Assembly (NCBI GenBank): GCA_003644895.1
Contig: QNDO01000010.1
Span: forward strand, 1 to 18,608
Origin: Candidatus Hydrothermota bacterium
GTDB lineage: Bacteria; Hydrothermota; Hydrothermia; UBA1063
Length of the DNA stretch: 18,608 nt
Reading direction: 5' to 3'
The notes under the pieces were generated by a model, which saw only the letters and a program-made list of their open reading frames with translations, had not been told where the DNA came from and ran no database searches. Of the stretch, positions 12,271 to 18,608 are shown in pieces. The first letter of the stretch is position 1, and each line of letters opens with the position of its first letter. A program made the position numbers and the translations under genes.

Positions 12271-13743
12271 ATGGAAGGTACTGGTACAAAAAACATACTT
12301 ATAGCAACTGTTTTAATCTTTCTCTTCCTTGTCATCTGGCAGTTATTTATCTTTAAACCAAAAGTTCAACAAACTCCCGAAAAAAGGCCAGTGGAAGAGA
12401 AAGCCGTCCCCACGGTAACAACAGAAAGGCCCCTCATTGAGGGTCTTGACAGTACAATTTTTGTTGAAACTCCGCTATATATTGCCAAAATATCAAAAAA
12501 AGGTGGAGCAATAGTTTCTTTCCATTTAAAAAAATATAAAACCAGTGAAGGAAATCCCGTCAATCTGGTTAAAAAAGGCGGGGCACTCCTTTATTCACCT
12601 GATAAGTTTTTTGAGTTTGCTGGTTCTGACACCATCAAAGTTGACCAGATTGTGGAGCTCGTGTTAACAGATACCGTTGATTCTACTATTAAAAGATATG
12701 TATTTGACCCCAGCTCCATGCTTGTGGGGCTTACTGTTGAGAGTAAAAAACCGTCTCTTTTGGTTTCAGCAGGAGGACTCAACTTTACGGAAAAGAGCAG
12801 GAAAGAAGAAGAGAGATACTATAGCTTTCTTTTAAAGAATGATAAACTTAAAAAAATCTCCATCAAAAAATTAAAAGAGATAAAAAAATACCCCTTGGAC
12901 AATTTAAGGTGGTTTGGAGTTAGAACAAAGTATTTTCTATTTGCTACTATTCCTACTACTAAGGAGGGAGTGGTTGAGTTCCAGAGCAAACCAGAAGCCA
13001 TTACCTTTTCCACTCCAGCTTTAAAGAAAGAATTTAAGGTTTATGTGGGTCCCATAGATTATTTCATTTTAAAGAAAATTGGTTATGATCTCTCATCTGT
13101 CTATGAATTTGGCTTCTTCCTCATTCGTCCATTTTCTATGGGCATACTGTTTCTTTTGAGATTTTTACATTCTTTTATTCCCAACTATGGGTGGATTCTT
13201 GTTATATTTGCTCTCATGATGAAAATAGTTTTCTTTCCTCTTTCCAGAAAAAGCATATCTTCCATGAAAAGAATGCAGGAGCTAAAACCCAAAATCGATG
13301 CCTTACAGAAGATATATAAAAATGATCCTCAGAAACTCCAGAAAGAGATGATGGAGCTTTATAAAAAATACAAGGTTAATCCATTTTCAGGATGTCTTAC
13401 CCTTATTGTTCAATTGCCTATATTCTGGGCCCTTTATCAGATCTTACGAACAACTATTGATTTAAGAGGTGCACCCTTTATATTCTGGATAAAGGACCTT
13501 TCTGCCAAAGACCCGTACTATATCTTGCCAATTTTAATGGGCCTTACAAGTATCTTACTATCAAGAGTTCAGGGGACCGCGAAGGATCCACAGAGTAAAA
13601 TGTTTGCATATTTTATGCCCATATTTCTGACTTTGATATTTCTTTCATTCCCTTCGGGGATTGTTCTTTACTGGCTTACGTTTAATGTTTTGGGCGTTTT
13701 AGAGATGCTTTTAATCAAGAGACTGGAGGTAAGACATGACTGA
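12271..13743 (+). CDS. yidC: Membrane protein insertase YidC
   Basis: A 490-residue inner-membrane insertase of the Gram-negative type. An N-terminal helix (about 8-28) is followed by a Pro-rich linker and a beta-sandwich periplasmic domain (about 60-265). The conserved core of about five membrane helices follows, with KIDALQKIYKNDPQKLQ in the cytoplasmic hairpin and KVNPFSGCLTLIVQLPIFWALY, DLSAKDPYYILPILMG and FPSGIVLYW. At the position of the conserved groove arginine (E. coli Arg366) there is a lysine, Lys318. It is slightly shorter than E. coli YidC because of the periplasmic domain. A GAGGT ribosome binding site precedes the ATG. Its last 8 bases overlap jag. The periplasmic domain is the main evidence for a diderm host. 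Confidence 0.96.
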   Translation: MEGTGTKNILIATVLIFLFLVIWQLFIFKPKVQQTPEKRPVEEKAVPTVTTERPLIEGLDSTIFVETPLYIAKISKKGGAIVSFHLKKYKTSEGNPVNLVKKGGALLYSPDKFFEFAGSDTIKVDQIVELVLTDTVDSTIKRYVFDPSSMLVGLTVESKKPSLLVSAGGLNFTEKSRKEEERYYSFLLKNDKLKKISIKKLKEIKKYPLDNLRWFGVRTKYFLFATIPTTKEGVVEFQSKPEAITFSTPALKKEFKVYVGPIDYFILKKIGYDLSSVYEFGFFLIRPFSMGILFLLRFLHSFIPNYGWILVIFALMMKIVFFPLSRKSISSMKRMQELKPKIDALQKIYKNDPQKLQKEMMELYKKYKVNPFSGCLTLIVQLPIFWALYQILRTTIDLRGAPFIFWIKDLSAKDPYYILPILMGLTSILLSRVQGTAKDPQSKMFAYFMPIFLTLIFLSFPSGIVLYWLTFNVLGVLEMLLIKRLEVRHD

Positions 13744-14344
13744 AAAGCGTTTTGTAGATGTGGAAGCTAAGACAGTAGAAGAAGCGATTGAAAAAGCTAT
13801 GGAAGAAACAGGTATTGATAAAGAAAAATTAAGATTTATTGTGTTAAATGATGGGCTTGGTGATAAGCCCGCAAAGGTTCGCATTTTTCTTAAGCTTGAA
13901 GAACTTGATTTGATTGAAGAAACTATAAAGAAGTTTTTTAATTTTCTTGGAACCACTGTAGAAATAGATGTAATTCCGCGGGGTAATAAATATTATGTAA
14001 ATCTAACACCAAGAGCAGGTTACGACAAACTACTTATAGGAAGGGGGGGAAGAACACTGGAACAGTTTGGTTATCTTTTGAATCTTCTTATAAAAAGGAG
14101 AAATCCACAGGTGAATATAATCCTTGATATTGGTGGATATAAGGAGAGAAAGAAGCGTTTCCTGATTAACAAAGCTATTGCTGTGGCAAAAAGAGTTAAG
14201 GAAATGGGCAGAGAAATGAGATTTGACCCTCTCCCTGAAGAAGATTTGAGAATAGTAAAAGAAGCATTAAGAAAGGAAAAAGGTATTAGATATTATACTA
14301 CTGGCAAGGGCGAAAACCAGGTCCTTGTCATAGCACCCAAGTAG
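13736..14344 (+). CDS. jag: Jag/KhpB RNA-binding protein (Jag-N, KH, R3H)
   Basis: A 202-residue protein. Residues 3-50 form the Jag N-terminal domain (FVDVEAKTVEEAIEKA). Residues about 60-135 form a KH domain with the RNA-binding GxxG loop LLIGRGGRTL (Gly102 to Gly105). Residues about 140-200 occupy the R3H domain position. In R3H the Arg and His of the signature are expected around residues 171 and 175, but here they are Leu171 and Lys175, so this domain is degenerate. KhpB proteins bind RNA with KhpA and influence cell elongation and division in Gram-positive bacteria. Its place directly after yidC is conserved. An 8-base overlap and a GGAGGT site couple it to yidC, and TAGTG joins it to mnmE. 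Confidence 0.93.
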   Translation: MTEKRFVDVEAKTVEEAIEKAMEETGIDKEKLRFIVLNDGLGDKPAKVRIFLKLEELDLIEETIKKFFNFLGTTVEIDVIPRGNKYYVNLTPRAGYDKLLIGRGGRTLEQFGYLLNLLIKRRNPQVNIILDIGGYKERKKRFLINKAIAVAKRVKEMGREMRFDPLPEEDLRIVKEALRKEKGIRYYTTGKGENQVLVIAPK

Positions 14345-15702
14345 TGAGAGACACTATATGTGCAATATCCACACCCCCCGGGATAGGGGGAATTGCGGTA
14401 CTCAGGGTAAGTGGCCCTGATGCCGTAAATATTGTTGCTAAAATTCTGTATCCCCCAGTTAAAGCAGAAAAATTTAAGCCCAATACTTTATTTCATTCTT
14501 TTATAAAGGACCCAGATAAAGATGAAATCTTGGATGAAGCAGTTATCTCCTTTATGAAAGCTCCACACTCCTATACAGGAGAAGACGTTGTTGAAATATC
14601 CGTTCACGGAGGGCGTTTAGTACCCAAGCTGATATTAGAATTGCTCATTAAACAGGGGGCAAGATTGGCTGAGCCAGGAGAGTTCACTAAGCGTGCTTTT
14701 CTCAATGGTAAGCTAGATCTCATACAGGCCAGATCTGTATTGGATTTGATAGAAGCAAGATCCAGAAGAGGTGTCAGAATTGCTCTGGAAAAATTAAGAG
14801 GGAAACTTTCAAGAAGACTAGAGGAACTCAGAGATAAGCTTCTTTATCTTCTGAAGGAAATAGAAGCAAGAGTGGAGTTTGAGGAAGATGTGCCGCCTCT
14901 TGATGAGACAAAACTCAAAGAAGAGCTTATATATGTTAAAAATCTGATTGATAAATATGTGGAAGAGGGAGAAAGAGGAGCCCTCTATTTTGAGGGTATA
15001 GAAATTGCCATAGTAGGTAAGCCTAATGTGGGGAAATCCACACTCTTCAACAAACTCCTTAGATATGAGAGGGCTATTGTTACACCCTATGCAGGAACTA
15101 CAAGGGATGTTATATCCGAAGAGATAATAATAGAGGGTGTACCTGTAAAGCTCCATGACACTGCAGGGATAAGAGAGACAAGGGAATTAATTGAAAGCAT
15201 AGGTATAGAACGAGCTAAAAGGGTTGCAACATCGGCGCACTTGGTTCTTTTTGTAATTGATGCATCGCAGGAAATCGATGAGGACGATATTAATTTGTGG
15301 AATCTTTTGGAGGGTGAAAGGATTCTGGTACTTAATAAGATAGACCTTGGGATCAAAGTGGATCTTTCAAAACTAAAAAATGCCGATAGATTCAAAACTT
15401 ACCTGATTTCGTGTATTACAGGGGAGGGACTGGAAGAACTCGAAACGGGGATAAAGGAAGATATCCATCAAAATGTAGAAGTGGGGGGTGAATTTGCTCT
15501 ATCCCAGAGAGAACGAGCTTTACTTCTAGAAGCAGGCCAAGAAATTGCATCCGCAATCCAAGGTCTTGGGGGAATACCACTTGATCTCATATCCTTTCAT
15601 GTAAGTATGAGCCTCAGAAAACTAAATGAGATATTCGGTATAGAGAACATACCAGAGGAAATACTCAATTCAATTTTCAAAGATTTTTGTATTGGAAAAT
15701 AG
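14344..15702 (+). CDS. mnmE: tRNA modification GTPase MnmE (TrmE)
   Basis: A 452-residue protein starting at a GTG that shares one base with the jag stop. The N-terminal tetrahydrofolate-binding domain (about 1-117) begins with DTICAISTPPGIGGIAVLR and carries VHGG and EPGEFTKRAF. The helical domain encloses the G domain (about 217-375), with G1 GKPNVGKS (225-232), G2 TTRD (252-255), G3 DTAG (272-275) and G4 NKID (331-334). The C-terminus is FCIGK with the conserved Cys449. With MnmG it installs the cmnm5 group on wobble uridine 34 of several tRNAs. All functional residues are intact. Length is normal. It is the last member of the conserved rpmH cluster. Confidence 0.97.
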   Translation: MRDTICAISTPPGIGGIAVLRVSGPDAVNIVAKILYPPVKAEKFKPNTLFHSFIKDPDKDEILDEAVISFMKAPHSYTGEDVVEISVHGGRLVPKLILELLIKQGARLAEPGEFTKRAFLNGKLDLIQARSVLDLIEARSRRGVRIALEKLRGKLSRRLEELRDKLLYLLKEIEARVEFEEDVPPLDETKLKEELIYVKNLIDKYVEEGERGALYFEGIEIAIVGKPNVGKSTLFNKLLRYERAIVTPYAGTTRDVISEEIIIEGVPVKLHDTAGIRETRELIESIGIERAKRVATSAHLVLFVIDASQEIDEDDINLWNLLEGERILVLNKIDLGIKVDLSKLKNADRFKTYLISCITGEGLEELETGIKEDIHQNVEVGGEFALSQRERALLLEAGQEIASAIQGLGGIPLDLISFHVSMSLRKLNEIFGIENIPEEILNSIFKDFCIGK

Positions 15703-15713
15703 GAGGGAAAGAG

Positions 15714-16241
15714 ATGTTTAAGGAAGTGAAAAAATATAATTATAGAATTATCCATCCCAAACTTGTAGCTTTAATCTCAAGTATAGATGATAATAATAGG
15801 GCAAATATCTGCACAGTGGCATGGATCATGCCTGTATCCATTGACCCTCCCTTAGTTGCTGTTGCCCTACAAACAAGGCACAAAACCACACATAATATAC
15901 TTAAAACCAAAGAATTTGTGGTTAATATTCCACAAATTCAACAAAAAGAGATTGTGAAAAAATGTGGGTCTATTTCCGGTTGGGAAGTGGACAAAATCAG
16001 CAAGTTCCATATCAAGTTGGAAGATTCCAAGAAGATATCCACCCCCAGAGTCTCAAATAGTGTCGCATATCTGGAATGTCAGCTTCATGCGTATTTTGAA
16101 GCAGGGGACCACTACATTATTACAGGCAAGATCATACACGCTGAAGCTGATAGCAGATATTTTAAAAATATGTGGGAAGATGAACCACCATTACTTTTTC
16201 ATTTTGGAAGTGATATCTACGGTATAATTAAAAGGCTTTAA
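15714..16241 (+). CDS. Flavin-reductase-like FMN-binding protein (flavoredoxin type)
   Basis: A 175-residue protein. The start is the ATG at 15714, preceded by AGGAGGG that overlaps the mnmE stop; an upstream TTG in frame lacks such a site. The pattern HPKLVALISSIDD, NICTVAWIMPVSIDPPLVAVAL (about 15-52), then HNILKTKEFVVNIP (about 60-73) is typical of the split-beta-barrel flavin reductase domain that binds FMN. Family members reduce flavins or carry electrons as flavoredoxins. No membrane segment is seen. Its link with the tRNA-modification gene before it is probably only co-transcription. Substrate and electron donor cannot be inferred. Confidence 0.88.
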   Translation: MFKEVKKYNYRIIHPKLVALISSIDDNNRANICTVAWIMPVSIDPPLVAVALQTRHKTTHNILKTKEFVVNIPQIQQKEIVKKCGSISGWEVDKISKFHIKLEDSKKISTPRVSNSVAYLECQLHAYFEAGDHYIITGKIIHAEADSRYFKNMWEDEPPLLFHFGSDIYGIIKRL

Positions 16242-16248
16242 AAGTAGT

Positions 16249-16277
16249 TTGTTAGTTCGTTATATGGGGGTTAAAAT
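16249..16277 (+). promoter_or_regulatory. Candidate promoter of the transglutaminase-like gene
   Basis: TTGTTA (16249-16254) and TAAAAT (16272-16277) are separated by 17 bases in the 61-base gap before the gene at 16303. A normal AGGAGG ribosome binding site (16290-16294) follows, so this transcript would have a conventional short leader, unlike rlmB and the VWA gene. Confidence 0.5.
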
Positions 16278-16302
16278 TGTGTAAATTTCAGGAGGTAAAA
16301 TA

Positions 16303-18357
16303 ATGAGGCGCTTTGTAATATTGTTCCTTCTATTCTTTACAGGATTAACGGATGGTCATAGAATTGAGCTCAGGTCTGGAAGGGTTATAAATACCAAGAA
16401 GATTGATTATAGAGATGATAAGATTATATTTGATGGAGGAGAAATAGCAAGGGATTCTGTGAGGAGAATTGTATTTGAGGAAGAGGAAAGGGGAGCAAAG
16501 AAATTAGAGATTTCTTCCGATGTAAAGAAAATACTCAGAGACTCAGAAAGGGCAAGGAAGATATTCCCAAATGCCCAGGGCATTGTTCTCCTGGATGATG
16601 GTATAAATATTTTCCATAAAGACAGTACAAGAACCTACCGGTATCACTTTCAGGGATTTATCCTTTCCAATGAGACGATGAGCTGGGCTAGATTTTCTTT
16701 ATATTTTAACGATGAATTGGAGAACGTTCGGATTATAATGGCAAGGACCATAAAACCGGATGGAAGAACCATAGAGGTTAACCCCCGGAATTTTAAAATT
16801 AGTAAACCCAGAAGCCAATTTGTATACTTTCAGCAAGGAAAAACACTGACCTTTGATTTTCCAGAGGTTTCCCCTGGAGACATAGTGGAGTACATTTATG
16901 AAGTGCATATTTTCAATCCTTGGAATAAAGCCGTATTCACTCCAGGGTGGTTCTTTGGAGGAGAGCAGCCAGTTTATTACTCACATTATAAAATAGTCTT
17001 ACCTCGGGGGATGAAACTAAATTACAAGCTTCTGAATGCTCATATGGTGAAGAAGAAAATCACCGAAACAGATAGTTGTGTGATCTATGATTTCACCGCG
17101 TGGAAAGTTGAACCATTTGTAAAGGAGCCTCTGATGCCTCCAGCAGTGGATATACTTCCAAGACTTGTATCGTCAAATCTTGAGTCTTGGGATTACCTCT
17201 TTGACTGGTACGCAAATTTCCAGATAAGAAGAATGCAGATTACACCTAAAATCAAAGCACTTGCAGATTCTCTCGTGAAGGATGCAAAAAGTGAAGATGA
17301 TTCCATTGCCAGGATCTATTACTGGGTACAGCAGAAGATAAGATATATTTCTATAAAAGGAGGAGCTTCTAGTGGGGTTTCCGGACACCCTGCAGAGGTA
17401 ACCCTGGAAAATGGATTTGGAGATTGTACAGATAAATCTATTCTGTTTTCCACCCTTTTGAGGGCTATAGGAATTAAAGCTTATCCTGTTTATATTAATA
17501 CCAATGATGCCGGTATGCTGGTTAAGGAGATCCCCTCTTTTTATGGGAATCATGCCATAACTGAGATTATAAAAAGGGATGGAACGAAACTATTCCTGGA
17601 TGCCACAGGATATTACTCTCGTTATCCTTCCTTCTGGTCTGCAGACCATGGGGTTTATGCAATCAATGCTCAGCTCAAAAGGATAGAATTTATTCCCGTT
17701 CCACCTCCTGAACAGAATATGAGAAATTATAAATACACATTAAGTATAGATACTACAGGGGGGATCTATGTTAAATTTCATTCCACTTATACGGGTTACT
17801 ACGAAACAGGACTAAGGTATTTCTGGAATAGTAAAAAGGAAGAGGAACGGAATGTAATAATGAATTCAATGGTAAAAAGAGTCCATCCCAATGCCAGGCT
17901 CATTAAGTATGAACTTAAAAATTTAAATAATCTATTTGAGCCCTTTGAGATGCTCATTGAATACAGAATTGATAATTATCTTGAAAGATCTGGGGATTTG
18001 CTGATTTTTAAATTACCGGAAATTGAAGAGAGATATACATTCCCGGAGCTTTCTCTTGAAAGGAGGCAGTACGATTTAGTATACGAAACTTCCCAGGGCA
18101 TAAGGAATTATATGGAGATAACATTTCCCATTTCTATGAAACTGGTCTTCGTGCCTGATTCTGTTCATCTGAATGGCGAACATGCTTCCTATTCAGCCCG
18201 TTTTTCAGTCACGGGCAATACAATTAATTTTGAAGATACGTTTAGAAGATGGGATAGAATAATACCTGTGGATGACTACAGAGACTATAAAGATGAGATT
18301 GAATCCCTGCAGAGTTTCATAAAGCAACCTATTCTTTTTGAAGGAGGTAAACAATGA
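16303..18357 (+). CDS. Secreted DUF3857 / transglutaminase-like protein
   Basis: A 684-residue protein. Residues 1-18 look like a signal peptide (MRRFVILFLLFFTGLTDG). Residues about 21-62 form a small beta-rich element (ELRSGRV...IIFDGGEI) also seen in the next gene. Residues about 92-280 match the DUF3857 type of beta-rich domain, with KPDGRTIEVNP and FPEVSPGDIVEY. Residues about 310-440 form a transglutaminase-like fold with the triad Cys375 in GFGDCTDKS, His417 in YGNHAITEI and Asp433 in FLDATG. The rest is beta-rich. Such proteins occur in the envelope of diderms; the reaction (peptide cleavage or crosslinking) is not known. The stop overlaps the next gene as ATGA. AGGAGG precedes the ATG. 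Confidence 0.88.
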   Translation: MRRFVILFLLFFTGLTDGHRIELRSGRVINTKKIDYRDDKIIFDGGEIARDSVRRIVFEEEERGAKKLEISSDVKKILRDSERARKIFPNAQGIVLLDDGINIFHKDSTRTYRYHFQGFILSNETMSWARFSLYFNDELENVRIIMARTIKPDGRTIEVNPRNFKISKPRSQFVYFQQGKTLTFDFPEVSPGDIVEYIYEVHIFNPWNKAVFTPGWFFGGEQPVYYSHYKIVLPRGMKLNYKLLNAHMVKKKITETDSCVIYDFTAWKVEPFVKEPLMPPAVDILPRLVSSNLESWDYLFDWYANFQIRRMQITPKIKALADSLVKDAKSEDDSIARIYYWVQQKIRYISIKGGASSGVSGHPAEVTLENGFGDCTDKSILFSTLLRAIGIKAYPVYINTNDAGMLVKEIPSFYGNHAITEIIKRDGTKLFLDATGYYSRYPSFWSADHGVYAINAQLKRIEFIPVPPPEQNMRNYKYTLSIDTTGGIYVKFHSTYTGYYETGLRYFWNSKKEEERNVIMNSMVKRVHPNARLIKYELKNLNNLFEPFEMLIEYRIDNYLERSGDLLIFKLPEIEERYTFPELSLERRQYDLVYETSQGIRNYMEITFPISMKLVFVPDSVHLNGEHASYSARFSVTGNTINFEDTFRRWDRIIPVDDYRDYKDEIESLQSFIKQPILFEGGKQ

Positions 18358-18608
18358 AAAGGCTATGGATATTTATGCTAATTTTTATGTTTGGTCTTTC
18401 TGGTTGTGCCAGAAGAATTACTGTCAAGGAAGTAAGGAGACTACCATACCGGGGAGACATGCTCTATCTTAGAAATGGAGAGGAATATGATGGTACGCTT
18501 AAGGAAATTCGAGAAAATCAGGTGATATTTGTAACCAGAGAAGGGGAAACTGTGACTATACCATTGGACAGCATTCAGGCAATTGATATACAGAAAAGAA
18601 GGGAGGGA
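18354..18608 (+). CDS. Putative lipoprotein, partial at window edge
   Basis: Only the first 85 residues are visible. A lipoprotein signal peptide is clear: MKRLWIFMLIFMFGLSGC, with lipobox LSGC and lipidated Cys18. Residues about 39-83 (LYLRNGEEYDG ... VIFVTREGETVTIPLDSI) form a small beta-rich element that resembles residues 21-62 of the preceding protein. The start overlaps the upstream stop as ATGA and has an AGGAGGT site inside the upstream gene, so the two are coupled and probably act together in the envelope. What follows beyond the window is unknown; a second DUF3857-like body would be one guess. Confidence 0.82.
   Translation, partial: MKRLWIFMLIFMFGLSGCARRITVKEVRRLPYRGDMLYLRNGEEYDGTLKEIRENQVIFVTREGETVTIPLDSIQAIDIQKRREG

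Noticed and set aside
15687..15713. Upstream TTG start for the flavin-reductase-like protein
   Set aside because: It overlaps the mnmE C-terminus and lacks a ribosome binding site, whereas the ATG at 15714 has AGGAGGG at good spacing.

Overview
The window reads as a chromosomal segment from an AT-rich, diderm bacterium. YidC has a long periplasmic domain, and there is a lipoprotein signal and a secreted transglutaminase-like protein. Proteins are rich in Lys, Glu and Ile and genes are tightly packed with overlapping starts and stops, which fits a thermophilic, compact-genome lineage (for example a WOR-3/Stahlbacteria-like candidate phylum). That placement is inference only. No stretch over 100 bases lacks a gene, and there is no sign of insertion sequences, prophage or CRISPR.

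Layout. (1) 1-1700, minus strand: two overlapping paralogous amidohydrolases; the second runs off the left edge. (2) 1777-2502, plus: rRNA 2'-O-methyltransferase RlmB/TrmH family. (3) 2527-7859, plus: a four-gene, translationally coupled cassette encoding a VWA protein, a zinc-ribbon/FHA protein, a zinc-ribbon/PP2C phosphatase and a zinc-ribbon/Ser-Thr kinase/WD40 protein. (4) 7849-11200, minus: tRNA-Leu(CAA), glmS, yicC and gmk, probably one transcription unit. (5) 11295-16241, plus: tRNA-Val(GAC), a small membrane protein, rpmH, rnpA, yidD, yidC, jag/khpB, mnmE and a flavin-reductase-like protein. This is the classical rpmH-to-mnmE cluster, but without dnaA or a recognisable oriC. (6) 16303-18608, plus: a secreted DUF3857/transglutaminase-like protein followed by the start of a lipoprotein with a related small N-terminal domain.

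The most notable item is region 3. It is a self-contained Ser/Thr phospho-signalling cassette (writer, eraser, reader and a VWA scaffold or effector). Three of its four proteins start with the same tandem zinc-ribbon module followed by a short Tyr-Lys-Leu-containing linker. None has a membrane segment, so the system should work in the cytoplasm. It is preceded by a near-consensus promoter placed so close to the first ATG that the mRNA should be leaderless.

A second theme is initiation without a Shine-Dalgarno leader. rlmB and the VWA gene look leaderless. glmS and the small ORF before rpmH begin only 9 and 12 nt after the 3' ends of divergently transcribed tRNAs. This suggests that tRNA 3' processing creates their mRNA 5' ends.
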